Positions 23,310-35,259 of a stretch of DNA of 64,000 nucleotides are shown here, piece after piece. Made by a program: the position numbers and the translations under genes. How positions within the stretch are numbered: position 1 is the first letter of the stretch; every line of letters starts with the position of its first letter. Location: positions 11,875,001-11,939,000 of the forward strand of contig OY540813.1 of the NCBI GenBank assembly GCA_961205875.1. Direction: 5' to 3'. Under the pieces are notes generated by a model, which was not told the origin of the DNA, searched no databases, and worked only from the letters and a program-made list of their open reading frames with translations. This DNA comes from Sialis fuliginosa (taxonomy: Eukaryota; Arthropoda; Insecta; Megaloptera; Sialidae).

Positions 23310-23623
23310 CCTCCGGCGTATGATTTACGCGAATCCTTTGGCGCACTACTACTTCCGCCGCTGGCACGGTTTCCGGTCTATAAGTCACGTGACCCGATCG
23401 GCCCCAGTATCCATATCTTGTTTGTTGGAGTGCCGCCGAGCAGCTCGTCCGACCGTGTCTTATGCGGTTAGCGCTCCCTACGTACCTCCCTTCTTACTCT
23501 ACCCGCTTTGACGGTAGTTCTTTATTGTCGAATGCGCGTTCCTAGTTTCTCAGTATTTCTTTTTTAACTAAGGCGATATCGAGTTAAAGGTTGGTGTTTG
23601 CATCGTATGTGTGTAAGGTAAGT
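23310..23623 (+). promoter_or_regulatory. Candidate promoter and 5' exon with splice donor
   Basis: About 200 bp of CpG-rich sequence (CTCCGGCGTATG, TTCCGCCGCTGGCACGG, AGTCACGTGACCCGATCGG, GTGCCGCCGAGCAGCTCG) ends near 23515. Then TTTCTCAGTATT at 23545-23556 carries an arthropod-type initiator TCAGT. At 23611-23623 stands GTGTAAG followed by GTAAGT, a perfect 5' splice-site consensus, after which A+T rises at once. Best reading: a plus-strand promoter with a short, probably non-coding first exon (about 23550-23617) of a gene whose body lies outside or is not recognised. A 63-codon frame in the block is not convincing. Confidence 0.45.
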
Positions 23624-23824
23624 GTACCCTAAATAATAAGATAAGAAACCTTAATTAAATGGATTATTATTACCCTAATTTAAATAAAATCATACATAGA
23701 ATAAAATGAAGTAAATTTTTATCAGAATGAAAAATGTAATTTCATTTTGTTTATTCATAATTATGTATCTCTAGATGCGCTGCAAAAACTGTGTTTCTAT
23801 AACATTGTGTCAGAAACATTTATT

Positions 23825-24360
23825 TATTTAATTATTAGGGTTCCGAAGAAACCTTGAAATTTTTACTGAAAATGTAAAATGATTTTATTTAGTAAAAAAT
23901 ATACTTTGTTGAAAAAATATTTTTTTAATACTAAGGCATGTGGTACATTAAAATGTATAACCAAACTAGCGGAATATGACCCTGTTTCTTATTTTTTTCT
24001 AAATCAAAAATGGCGTCTGCAGGGGGCTTAAAAGCAAATATTTTTTTTTTTAAATTGTGTGATCTCAATTGGTAGAATATGACCATATTTTTTATTTATT
24101 TTTTCTAACTCAAAAATGACAAATAATCAAGTTAACAGTATCAATAGAAATTTTGGAGAAATAGGGAGGGGCGTCATGTAATTTTTTATTTTTGTATGTA
24201 GCTAGGCAAGTGGGGTATCAAAATGTAGATCTCAATTAGTAGAACATGACACTTTTTTATATTTTTTTCTAACTCAAAAATGCACCTGTAAGTGGCTCCA
24301 AACAGTCCACGTAGTACGTACTTCGGTACCCGTGTATGTCTTGACTGAATTATTTTTTAT
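23825..24360 (+). repeat. Dispersed repeat family I, copy 1
   Basis: Matches 49255-49745 in the same direction. Each copy holds two related submotifs: CTAAGGCATGTGGTACATTA (23931) and GCTAGGCAAGTGGGGTATCA (24201), each followed by AAATGTA..., GAATATGACC-like and CTAACTCAAAAATG phrases. The end GGCTCCAAACAGTCCAC and GTAGTACGTACTT is shared almost unchanged. No coding sequence; a LINE 3' region or non-autonomous element is possible. Confidence 0.7.
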
Positions 24361-24828
24361 TAAGAAACTTTTTACAGTAGATACTCTATAATTTTACAAT
24401 TATGTTTATATAGGTACCTAATATACATACTTACGTGTTAAATTTACAATCTCAAAGATATCTTATCTTGCACATTTACCCTTTGTATGTAAGAACAATT
24501 GTAAAAAAAAACGTGTGTGGGCAAGACCGAGTGCTGCTGTTATACAGGATGTTTTATTTATGTTGTTTTATTTTGTACTTCACTAACAATTGAAAATTAA
24601 ATTTATTTTATTTCTTTTACAAACCGTTTGTTTGTTACCGTTTCTTTTGCGTTTTTTATTTATTTTCGAATCGTGGTACTATGTCGTAGATAAAATATGG
24701 GCACTGCTATTGCATGAATAATTTATAATAATGATGTTTCGACATAGACCGCGTATTCTATTGGTTCTGTATGGTTCACATAAGTGAAGATAGAGATATA
24801 ACCCAAATAATTCTCTATCTTTTAATAC

Positions 24829-25524
24829 TCATGTTAAAATAAAGACAAGCATTTTTTTGTGAACACTCGATTTTTCGAATTAATCCATTTTGACCATCTC
24901 TGAATTCATTCTGACTAATTTTGCCATGATGTCTGTGTGTCTGTCTGTAAGCACTGTAACTGTCGATTTTTGAATTTTTCAAGTTACTTTGAAACAGTGC
25001 GAATTGGAGAAAAATGATGAAGTTAAAAATTGTATGTAATATCATTATCTATAATTTATGTTCTATTCATTTTTTCGAAAAAAAAAACAAATAAAATAAA
25101 ATATTTATAATTCAAATGGTTCATAACAAATAACAGAGAAGAAATATCTGCCATAAGTGTCATGAGACTTTCTTATACGTATTACAGAGATTGAATAGAG
25201 TGCGTGTTTGCCTTAGGTAAGTTTCTTATACGTAATACTGAGAGTGAACAGTGTGGGTGATTCTAAATAATTATTAAAACAAAATCATTCTGACTAAATC
25301 ATAAATGTTGGAAAAAATGTATGGGGAATATATTATTCGTTCAAAAAAATTCATTTGATACATAATCTAGAGAATAATATTATTTACAGTTTATGCCCCA
25401 TTTATTTTACTCTATCTTTTATTAGTTTGTCAGAAATATGTTTTAATAAAATAAGAATCACGTACACAGTTCACTGTCAGGATTACGTATAAGAAAATCC
25501 CGTGGCTCCCATAGCAGATATTTT
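24829..25524 (-). repeat. Dispersed repeat family C, copy 1
   Basis: A core with inverted ends (AAATATCTGCCATAAGTGTC at 25142 and its mirror ending GCAGATATTTT at 25524) is joined to a tail at 24829-25140. In reverse complement the tail reads GACAGACACACAGACATCAT then GGCAAAATTAGTCAGAATG. Other copies: 37665-38282, 60286-60880 and a core part at 51318-51490. This core also has a partial internal duplication (TTTCTTATACGTAATAC near 25210). Confidence 0.75.
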
Positions 25525-25699
25525 AATCATAATTTATGCATAAACTCCTTCTATAACTATGAATGTATTATTGTAATAAAATGTCCTGAATTTCTTCTCT
25601 TCATAGGCTGATTTTAATATAAGCAGATACATGACAAACATTTATTATAATCTAACCTTGTATCATCCTTCCCACGCCTCCATTCACTTATACATACCT

Positions 25700-25960
25700 A
25701 CATGCAAAACATGCTGATGACGGTACGTAGTGTATTAAGTGGATTTCGTCGATAATGTAGATTACTTCCCTTACCGGCCGAGATAAAGAAGCGATGTTAG
25801 GCTAGGTATCAGTGGTGGTGGTGTCGTTGTCAATGCAGCTTACTTCATTGTCTTTGACCGATCTTTGCCTGTGTGCTTGTCGGAGCGAGAATTTGAAGAG
25901 GTACTGAAGTAAAACTACCACTGGATCTTTTTCAACTAAGTTTGTGCGGTTTGAAGAACT
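25700..25960 (+). promoter_or_regulatory. GC-richer block, possible promoter or exon
   Basis: Complexity and GC rise around TTACCGGCCGAGATAAAG, GGTGGTGGTGTCGTTG and TTGTCGGAGCGAG. GAAGAGGTACTG near 25898 could be a weak splice donor. No open frame of meaningful length. Confidence 0.3.
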
Positions 25961-26639
25961 TTGTAGTTTTATTATTTAGAAAAAGTGTGTTCACTAGAAA
26001 CGAGATTTGTTAAAGCTCCAACTGATATTTTAAATTATGGTATATTTTTTTAGGAAAATATGAATTATTATAATGCACGACATTTTCTGATGGCACGATT
26101 TCTTTTTTAAATCAAAATGTATTTTATCTTTTATCTTATAAATCAAAATATACATTGGTATGAATAATATTGTAACCTATGGTATGGATTAGAACTTATT
26201 TGAATTCATATTCCAAAGGATCGAGGGTTGCGCTGAGCCTACACATTCATCTTTTCTAATAACTGTCTACACAGGATATATTATAATAGACTATTATTTC
26301 ATAACTCGTGGTTATTGGAAATATTAACCCTTTCAATTCCATCCATTGTACTGAAGTGTCATGTAAAATTTGCATATTAATTAATGAAAATAAATATATC
26401 CTAGCATAAGGCAAATTTACTGTGTCGATAAATCCAAACTAAATTAGAAATTTCATTTTGAATTTAATATAATAAACTTAATATTTAAACTAATAATATA
26501 CACCTTAACCACAATAAACGTGTTTCGACTTCACAAGAAGACATCATGAGGAGCCTAACAGTTCTATGCTGATACAGTCTTGGTCAAACCTATATTTATA
26601 CTAAAAGGGCTTATCTCGCTTCAATGATTCATGAAACGG

Positions 26640-26870
26640 AAATATCAAGTGAAAATTTTGAAATCGTAGAACAACTTTTTTTTAAACGATCACAAAGCTC
26701 TCCGATATCTATTATTCCCAAATTGCTCCGATATATTCTCCACTTCTAAATTATTTTTTCCTCGTCATATCGAAGATACGAGAAGCTTTGTGATCGTTTT
26801 TTAAAGAGAAAAAAAATCTACAAGAATTTAAGCTAAGTTTTTCTCCATTTGGCTGTCCGCCGTCCCTTTT
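26640..26870. repeat. Family G copy arranged as an inverted pair
   Basis: GAAATCGTAGAACAACTTTT and AAACGATCACAAAGCTCTC at 26660-26705 return inverted at 26783-26830 (GAAGCTTTGTGATCGTTTTT). The stretch therefore folds back on itself. Related to 20690-20900 and to the short piece at 27162-27207. It is followed by CTGTCCGCCGTCCC, the pyrimidine counterpart of the GACA-type run. Confidence 0.55.
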
Positions 26871-27161
26871 GAACTGGCACCCCGAGCAGTCGCCTAGTCT
26901 CTCTCCCTAAATCCGGTATTACTGATATACATTAACAAAATAATCGACGAATTTTAATATAGGTAAATATAAAAATTTCAAACATCAACCATTCTTTTTT
27001 CCAAAGCTTACTTGACTTAATTTAATATTGCACTCGAGTTATTGTTATTGTTTTGGCTGACGTCTCGACTAACAAACATATTTTATTTTTCCATGGCAAT
27101 TGTGATTTTTATTTTATAATGAATAAAATGCGTTGTATCTTTGTTATGAGTTGTTTTATTA

Positions 27162-27207
27162 TCGAAGATACGAGAAGCTTTGCGATCGTTTTTTAAAGAA
27201 AAATTGT
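27162..27207 (-). repeat. Family G fragment
   Basis: ATCGAAGATACGAGAAGCTT followed by TGCGATCGTTTTTTAAAG matches 26782-26821 closely. Confidence 0.65.
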
Positions 27208-27209
27208 TT

Positions 27210-29980
27210 GAATTTTTTGAACTATTTATAAACATTGATATTCTTGATTTGTTTTAGGGAGCTAATCTCTTTATCTGAAATTAAATGTTACGTTAACGAA
27301 TATATTCCATTATTTATCATAGTGTATTGTAGGATATTATTGATGGATTTATAATTTAGGTATTGTGTTTGGGTTATCATCCAAAATTAATATCTAGTAT
27401 TAGGATGTACGCGTATACATACATACCTACATACAATTCACAAATTATAATTAATTTGAACCTAATACTCACTGTCATAATATAAGATTATTCTATGAAT
27501 AATATATACTAATATAATACACAATTACCCGCAGACAGACACATGCACGGTACATATGTAACATGCATTGAAAATAATTAATGCAATACTTTATACTTTT
27601 GAAGCTTTTATATAGGAACAGAACCGTATTGAGTTTTTTTGGTATAAGAAAGCCAAGTATTTACTCCCTTTCTCCTTCGTATGATATAGCAAATTTTAAA
27701 TTAGATTATTTTTTCTCTGTATATACAAAAAATAAAATTATCACCTCAAAACTGCTTTATTTACTAATTGTACTTTAGTCATACCAAGGGTTATTTTAAT
27801 AAAATTTTTACAACTGCACATTTTCCTTTTTTTTGCTTTCTATTTGTAATTTTTCAACTGGATGTACCTTTTTTGTAGTTTTTCAGGTGTTTAATTGATT
27901 TCACAGGTAGTAGCATAAAACAAGAGTAGAAGGAAGTGACATACAATATTAAACAATGTCCTTAACGTCCGTAGTGCGCGAAGAATAAAATTCAAAATTT
28001 TAAAAATAAATTCGTGTTAACAAATTTTCAGATTCGACCCAGGTGAATAAAAAAAGGCTATGAGAAATTTTATTATAGGATGAATGGTTTACGAGATAAT
28101 TACGTTTAAAGTTTTCACACTTATGGCGGATTACGCTCAAGGTCATAGATCGCGCCAACTTAATGTAGAACACACCCTACAACAATAAAAAAAAGACTCT
28201 GTAGAACAATGTCTTACTCTTACGAATCACTTTGTTTTCATAATTTGACTGGGGTATATCTACTGTCTATTTTACCTTTCTTATTTTTTTATTAAAAATT
28301 TCATTATATTGCGGCTTCAATGATATCTGTTGCCCTGGGTCTCGTACTTATTCTGAAAGGCCCTGATGACTTAAAAATAAAATATTTTTTCCTAGTTTAC
28401 GAGCAAATTCTTTATAATAAGTCCAAATAAATTAGATATTTTAGAAGAAAAAAATCGTAAAGTTTTGATACTTTGTCCACGAACTCTTTGTGGGGTTTGG
28501 AATAAGAGCCTGAAAAACAATCCTCGTTGTGAAATTTATTCCAGTTTTTATAATTTTTTATCCGAACCGTCGTTCGGAAAAAAAAAATTACAGGAATTCA
28601 AGATTCTAATTAACATTCTACGTAAAAAATTTCATGTGCGCTATTCGGTTAATCCCCAGCCTACTTTCGCAATCTTTACTCAAAATGAAGGGTAGTTTTG
28701 GGAACGCAGCGAAAAATCGGCATAACATGATTTTTCACCATAAAAATTGAAATGATTATGATAAAAATTGTAGAAAAATATCTTCTCTATGAAATATCGA
28801 AAATAATCAAGTAATTTCTTTAATAGATATATTTGATCCAAGCCAAAATCCAGACCATTAATAACACCATCAAATGATGTAATGACATTAGTTATCAACC
28901 GGTATCATCCATGCAATACTCTGCAGCTCCACTTGGATTTTTTTTGTTATACAGAACTCTTGTTATATTGTCCTTTAAAGTGGATGAGGCCACGAGATTG
29001 ATGAAAAAAGGGTTTCCAAGCAAGGATTCTCGTAGATGTTTGCATAAATTAAATCTAGAATTCTACTCCAACTGTAATTACTCGCGTTACTACCTGAGTT
29101 TAAATTGATGTGTGTGTGTGAACTGTAGAGTACTTTTGAGAACAAAACTTATAGTTGAACTTCATAAATAGAACCACAACAGGCAGGATATGGTTCTAAA
29201 TGGCAGTTTATCTATCATTCAAAAAGTATTGGACAAATTATTAACTCTTGCGACATATTCTCTATTAAGAATGCCTATATTTTGCTCCAAGTTTTTGTTT
29301 TACAATAACAATCAACTGGAGCTTTCTCCAGTCTACGGACATTCTTAAACCTTAACTGGTTTCGCGAGGGCTGGCCAGCCCCATAGATCATGTTTTAATG
29401 CTTTTCTAAAAATCGAAGCTCGTGCGCACCTGCTATTTTAAGTAATCTCATTAGGTCGCGACTCTCGGCGGGTGAAGGAATTAATAATTTTTTTTATAAA
29501 TATTTCTTTGGTTTTTGTTATTTTTTTAAAAAGAGATTCTTTGTCTGAATGTGATTAATTTTGTTATTTGATTGTTGAATTTTTTTTAATGTTATTAAAA
29601 GTGAACTAACAATGAATATAGACTTTTACATTTAATAAAATCATTTCGTTCATAACTTTCTTGAACTCCTTTTAATAAAATTGAAATACGCGCCTGTTTA
29701 TGTATTTATCAACTTCTGGTATCATGTGAAAGGTACGTATACATGAATTATGAATTTATGTATTTTATAGAATATATTATAACGAGAGCAATAACAAGTA
29801 AGAAAAAAACATTATCCAGTATGATCATACTTCCAGCAGGGATGATGATACGGGGTGGGGGTAGACCGTCAAATAATAAAGTTAAGAAAATGTTACAATT
29901 CTTATTTGAATTCTATTTCCTTTACTCCTTGATCTCTTGATAAAAATTCATTATACTATTTCAAGATCTTATGTATGTAT
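27210..29980. other. AT-rich stretch, no gene seen
   Basis: No recognisable domain in any frame. Somewhat higher GC around 29330-29480, where GGCTGGCCAGCC makes a 12-bp palindrome, but no start, splice or repeat partner was found. Confidence 0.35.
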
Positions 29981-29983
29981 AAT

Positions 29984-30229
29984 CAGGGTGTCCACTGGTT
30001 TTTGGAAATAAAATTCCCTGACTTTCCCTGACCACAGATTCAAAATTCCCTGACTCGGGGAGGCCCCGGAGCAATAATGTGCAAAAATAAAATTTGTTTT
30101 TTTTGTTTTTGGTCATAATTTGAAAATTTTACACTTGTTCTTAATTTCAATTCAATGACCTTTTTCTTTTTTTTGTTCGTCAACTTAAATCTATACACTT
30201 TTTTCCCTGACTTTCCAGAAGATACCCTG
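29984..30229. mobile_element. hAT-like MITE
   Basis: Starts CAGGGTGTCCACTGG and ends GATACCCTG, an imperfect terminal inverted repeat of the CAGGGT(A/G)TC type known from hAT elements. Inside, AATTCCCTGACT or a close variant (TTTCCCTGACC, CCCTGACTTTCC) occurs about four times, as subterminal repeats often do. I could not find a clean 8-bp target duplication. Confidence 0.7.
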
Positions 30230-31380
30230 ATAATGTATACTAAGAAATGTATGAATTGCTCTTATGCTTTTATATCATTGGTTTTAATGTCGGTGATCAG
30301 TTGACATTTCCATGTTGCTTGGAAATTATTACGTGACATAACAAGCCATGATTAAGACCACTTTCACACTAGGTGGCCAGGTCGCGACGGGAATGACATA
30401 AATTGCTTTAAATGAGCAGCCTCCCCTCCTACATAATGGTCCGTTGTCCATCCCATTAGTGTTGATAACACCGAGTCTTCTTTGCTACGTTATCGCGTCA
30501 TTGGAAACTTGTCTTAATACATTTCATGTGGGCCGGAAAAATTTTTTTTTGAAAGATTTCTTGTAACGCTGTTGTATTACTGAAAATATTTTTGTCGATA
30601 TTTTTTTTAAATTTACATTTTACATTATTCCCTAACATGAAAATTGATTTATAATTATGCTACTTATTTAAAGAAAATTTCATTAAATCATTTTTTAGGC
30701 AGAATAAGTTTATGAAGTACGCAAAAATAGTTTTTTATTTTATAATTTTTTTTAATGATTCCAGACTCTGTAACTCCGAATCTATTGATGTTTGAACTTT
30801 CTGCCCACGGAGACTTTTGGTCAGAATGGCATTAAGTATAACATACTAAAATGTCAGCCAAACTATTTTCCATAAGTTTAGTGCGGGAATTTTTTTGGGA
30901 TATTACAATATAGTTATAGTATAATTTCAGTAGGTAGTAGAATTTATTGAAAATGTAGTACATATATTTCAATTCTGAAAATAAACATTTTGTACTATTG
31001 AATATTATAGTACTTATGGTCAGTTAAGTATATGTAACGTGTAATGGTATTAATTAATTATACATAAATAAAAACAATATGTATAGAAAATTGGATACCA
31101 TTCATGTACAGGGCGATATTAAATTGGTTTAGTTTGTATAATAACAGCTTTTGTACGGTTTCGATTTGAAGTTTCACTTAAAGGGAATGTGTTATATATG
31201 AATGTATAATTAAAAACACGTTTTATCGTACGGTGGCGGCTTTGAATTTGTTCAAATGGAAACCACCCGTAAGTTATAATCACTAGAACAACAGTGGCGT
31301 ACGTACCTATGTCGTGGAAAACTTTAATCTGATAATGAGATAAAAATTAAAAGGGTTTTAAATTATTAAAATTTTGATTT
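30230..31380. other. AT-rich stretch, no gene seen
   Basis: No gene recognised. A moderate-GC patch at about 30345-30510 (GGTGGCCAGGTCGCGACGGG) begins ACCACTTTCACACTAGG, wording seen at some MITE ends. A lone CAGTGGCGTACGTA at 31291 has no partner. Confidence 0.35.
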
Positions 31381-31386
31381 AAAATC

Positions 31387-31866
31387 GTGTTTAAAGCTTA
31401 TAATATTTTGGTAAATCGCTTAAATTCGGTACTGGAAGAAACAGATGATTTTATTTCTATGTATACCTCAGCCCTATACCACAAGGCTAAGAAGCTCACT
31501 ACGTTTTTGGAGGATAAAAAGTTAAAGTTTTATCTTGGTCTGAACATTCTTCACCCTTTAGAAAATATTTGGGTGTTCATGAAGCGTGGAATTTCCAGGG
31601 AAATGGTGATCAACAAACAACAATTAATCTCTCGATCAATTGATGTTTGGTACAGGGGTGGGACGATTAAGGAAAGTTGTTTAATGAAAATAGACGGCAT
31701 GCTCAGAAGAATTAAAAAAATAGACAAAATATTTACTTTACGTATGCAAAAAGTCGGACCAATAATTGACCTGAGCTATAAAAATAAAATTTTTAATTGG
31801 CGTTTTTTAAAGGCCAATGGGTTGACAATTTTTTTATTATTCAATCCCAATGAGTGGTGTATATAA
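31387..31866 (+). pseudogene. Tc1-like transposase relic, C-terminal half
   Basis: The 159-codon frame opens at GTG, not ATG, so its start is arbitrary. Residues 2-24 fit the stretch before the second catalytic motif of Tc1-like transposases. KAKKLTTFLEDKKLKFY (33-49) and HPLENIWVFMKR (56-67) fit the region with the third catalytic residue, here E59. IDGMLRRIKKI (102-112) matches the C-terminal signature. The second catalytic Asp motif, usually QDNAP, reads YTSAL, and the spacing to Glu is short by about three residues. The last 40 residues do not look like transposase. Inactive, although the frame has stayed open. No N-terminal half or terminal repeats identified. Confidence 0.8.
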
Positions 31867-31869
31867 TTT

Positions 31870-32500
31870 TAAAAGATTGTTAACATATTTTGAAGATATG
31901 AACAGGGGTTCATATTTCCATAAGTAATTGTGAGAAAAATCTAAAAAAAAGAATATGTCGAGAATCAAAAGAAAATGATCACTTCCATATTATATGAAGA
32001 GTAAATTGGCTTGTATTTGTAAATTGCGCCTTTTTGATTATTAAATGTTTGTTACATTGTATTTTATAGTACTTTTTAATAAAAAAAAATTATCAAAACT
32101 GTAATTTTTCATACATACATACAGACAGTAAATGTGCCAGATATTTTTTGACGTTTGAAATGAACGTGGTTTACAACTGCAATAGTAACTGACAGCTTTC
32201 AATGTCAGTGCATTTTATTAATTGAAATTTTAGAAAAACCAAAGAATTTCAGAAATGTACGAAAATAATAATTAGATCAGATCAAACAAATTTAGAACTT
32301 TTGTTTTTTAATTAAATTGTATAAATAAAAATAAAAACGTTTGTATTTTGTTATTTATTACAAAGTAATGAATCGATAAATTTAGTCAGGGACGTATTAA
32401 CAATATTTAAATTTAATAAAATTGTGTAACCAATAATCTTTTGCCCTTTTTGCAAAACATTTAAAATAATGGTAGGCGTATAATATAATATAATAATATA
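31870..32500. other. AT-rich stretch, no gene seen
   Basis: No feature beyond simple A/T repeats (TAATATAATATAATAATATA at about 32480). Confidence 0.4.
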
Positions 32501-32740
32501 GGGTGACCACCGTTTTTCACCCGGATTCTCACGGTATGTATACCGGGCTCCGGGTTTTATTATAATTTATTTGGGTTTTGTAATAATGATAACATCGAAA
32601 AAAAAAGGTCAGAAAAAATTGCAGGGGGGCCAAAAGTGAGGATTAGAGTGTGTGGAAAGTTTGAGTGTCAAACGAAAAAAAAATAAAAAAGGTTTTCATT
32701 TACATCTCAGGATTTACAAAAACTAAAATCTGGTCATTCT
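32501..32740. mobile_element. Possible hAT-like MITE (GGGTGACCA ends)
   Basis: GGGTGACCACCG at the left and TGGTCATTC at the right are roughly complementary, and ATATA flanks both sides. The left end wording is common in non-autonomous hAT elements. Target duplication is not clear, so confidence is limited. Confidence 0.4.
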
Positions 32741-32744
32741 ATAT

Positions 32745-33364
32745 ACATAGGAGGGTCGCAGCTGAAGGCTGAGATCCGAGTAAATTTGAGTACTTATCTA
32801 AATATGGCGCGATTAGTGGTTGAGACGCGAAGCCCCTAGTACTAAAATAATAATCCTGAAAGTACTCGTATATATATTTACGTAACGAATTGGGGTTTAA
32901 TTATTTTAAAATTATGTTAGTTCGTGATGTAGTACAATCATTAAAGTGACTTACTTATTCGCTACTGCTGTTTTATATACAATTATACAGGTACCAAGAT
33001 ACTCAACAAACAATTCACGTTTCTCTCATTCACACAGTTAAAATGCGAAAGCCGTTTTTGGACACATTAACCTTTTTTAAAGCAAACCGCAGTTTTATCT
33101 TAATAAAGTGCGCTGCAGAGGACGGGTGTGGTGGATTCGCGTACCAAGGGAAAAAGAAAACACGCTTTGTTGGTGTAGTTCGTTTGTGTTTATTATAATA
33201 ATAAGTTTATTATTAGTAGTAGACAGTACGTATGTGTATATAGAATGGAATTTTAAAATTTAGGGGTGTACTATGTTTTTGTTATATAGTTATAAAGTTG
33301 TCTTATAAAATATTTTCATAAGGTATATTATAAAATGTACTATGGACTTCATAAGTTGTTAAGT
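32745..33364. other. Unassigned stretch
   Basis: A patch at 32752-32830 (GGGTCGCAGCTGAAGGCTGAG) and another at 33105-33185 are less AT-rich, but neither gives a frame, splice site or repeat I can name. Confidence 0.3.
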
Positions 33365-33520
33365 TATAAGTTATATAATTTTAAATAAAAACACAAATAT
33401 GCGTCTATTTATATAATTAATTTTATATCAAGTTTAACATATTTAAATACAAAAATCCGGAATATCAAATATTTTTTTCCAAAAAATTTATTTATACAAT
33501 TTTCAGTAGATTATATATAA
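33365..33520 (+). repeat. Dispersed repeat family E, copy 2 (truncated)
   Basis: AAATAAAAACACAAATATGC, ATCAAGTTTAACATATTTAA and AATCCGGAATATCAAAT match copy 3 at 40671-41014; the copy breaks off after the CAGTAGATTATATA phrase. Confidence 0.75.
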
Positions 33521-34471
33521 TATTTTCATGTACTTTTTAAACTTTTGAGTATGGTTATAGGTAGGTACAATGGAGATTTTTTAATACCCAAATTTTGAAC
33601 TAGCGCCTTTGCACAAGCTGGAAGATGGATAACTTAAAAAAATTAGATATCCGGGTTTATTCCACTACAAGTTGGATTTATCCACATTTGAACCACAGAG
33701 ACATCATAACCTATTATGGCAAAAAATGAGTGAAAGAAAACAATTATAATTAAACATTTTTATCAATAAGACACATTTTGGCAAAGAAATTTTAACATAA
33801 TATTCTCACAGAAACTTTTTCTGTCTTTTTATGCTGGATTTGTTAGTTTTTGTTCCGATATACGTTTTCAAACCCTTTTTTAAAGGGGTTTCTAGCAATA
33901 TTTGATCCGTGATCTTTGATCAGATGGTTGAAAATGCCGAATCGAAAAAAAGTGGATTTATCAAGTTTTGTTCTGCTGTTCCTCACATATAAATAATAAA
34001 TATACATAATTTATTTAATGCGCTCTTTTAATGTTAATGGTTACAGAACAATGGAGGCAGACGATTTGTGTATAATGTATAAAATGTAAAACACAGAATA
34101 CAGACACTGAGTTATCTACCGCCTATTGTGACAGCAATCAGCAGATCCGTGAGTTTTTAAATCACACATCCTATTCAGACATGTTCACTTCCCCCTCACC
34201 CTCACTCCTGTCCCTTGTCACGCTATGTCTGATTTCCTCCTTTTCGTTCACCCATTCTGTACTTTGTAACCTGGGGGATTTTTCCATTAAAAGCTCTGTG
34301 TGTATGTTGGTATTATTTTTGATATCACCTGTCATTGTTCTGAGATTAAAATGTTACTTTTTGTTATCCTTTGTTAATGTTTTTTTATTTACCATTCTCT
34401 AGATTTTCAGAAACTAAATAATTTCACAAATTGCGATGTATTAAGTACCTAGCACCTATAGTCATACGAAC

Positions 34472-34889
34472 TAGAGCTGGGCGCGGGCCGTGAATTTTTC
34501 GGGTCACGTCGGGTCACGGCTGTGACCCGACGTGACGTGAGCGATTTTCAAATATTGGATCGTGAGCGGGCGTGATCGTGAGTCAAAATAAAACAATCGG
34601 GCGTGACCGGGCGTGAGTACATTTTTGTCGTGCGTGAGTCCGTGAGTATATGTATGTATATTTTGATATTTCTTTAATTTCTGGTCTCATGCATATATGA
34701 TAATCTGTTAAATCAAATTTTTATATTAAACATTTTATTTATAATATATTATTCGGGTCACGAGCGTGACCCGCCGTGCGTGATCGGGCGTGAGTAAAAA
34801 AATAGAATTCGTGAGCGGGCGTGACTAAAATTTTTTCTCTCGTGAGCGTGCGTGATCGTGAGCAAAAATTACTCACGCGCCCAGCTCTA
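34472..34889. mobile_element. hAT-type MITE with perfect 8-bp target duplication
   Basis: Ends are TAGAGCTGGGCGCG and CGCGCCCAGCTCTA, flanked by identical ATACGAAC (34464-34471 and 34890-34897). The 8-bp duplication and TAGAGCTGGGC ends are typical of hAT elements. The 418-bp interior is built largely from CGTGA/TCACG-type words (GGGCGTGA, GTGACCCG), and 34503-34536 forms a perfect 15-bp stem with a 4-base loop. It encodes nothing. The intact target duplication suggests a fairly young insertion. Confidence 0.93.
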
Positions 34890-34997
34890 ATACGAACTAT
34901 TTAAAGTTGATATTTAGAATATGTTGCCATATCATGTATACTATTCAATATTTCATATTTTTTATTTCTATTTTATTTTAGTTATATTTTAAATTGG

Positions 34998-35085
34998 TTC
35001 AATTTAGAAATTCCATGAATCAACCAATCAAAGCTCGTTGTTCACTGTTTTTGACCAATTGTGAACGTGACCATTGTTTATTGTG
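34998..35085 (-). repeat. Foldback family D fragment
   Basis: AGAAATTCCATGAATCAACC, AATCAAAGCTCGTTGTTCAC and GTGAACGTGACCATTG are the reverse complement of the left arm at about 16221-16290. Confidence 0.75.
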
Positions 35086-35134
35086 GTTAAGGTGTATATT
35101 TTTAGTTTAAATGACTAAGAAACCACCGTTTTTC

Positions 35135-35259
35135 CAGTAGTTAAATGTATAAAGATTAATATCCAGTAATGGCAGTAATTAAATATCAACAAATATTTTT
35201 AATTCAGTACATTTAATTGTTCAACACTGGCGTATTGTTCAAGACTGGTGCCAGTACCT
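35135..35259 (-). mobile_element. MITE family A fragment (one end)
   Basis: Reverse complement of the first 130 bp of family A: shares AGATTAATATCCAGTAATGG, CAACAAATATTTTTAATTCA, GTACATTTAATT and the terminal GGTGCCAGTACCT, followed by TA. The rest of the element is missing. Confidence 0.8.

Noticed and set aside
30345-30510. Possible MITE beginning ACCACTTTCACACTAGG
   Set aside because: No inverted partner found at a reasonable distance.
34181-34402. 73-codon hydrophobic frame that looks like membrane segments
   Set aside because: Hydrophobicity follows from T-rich DNA; no start context, family or continuation.
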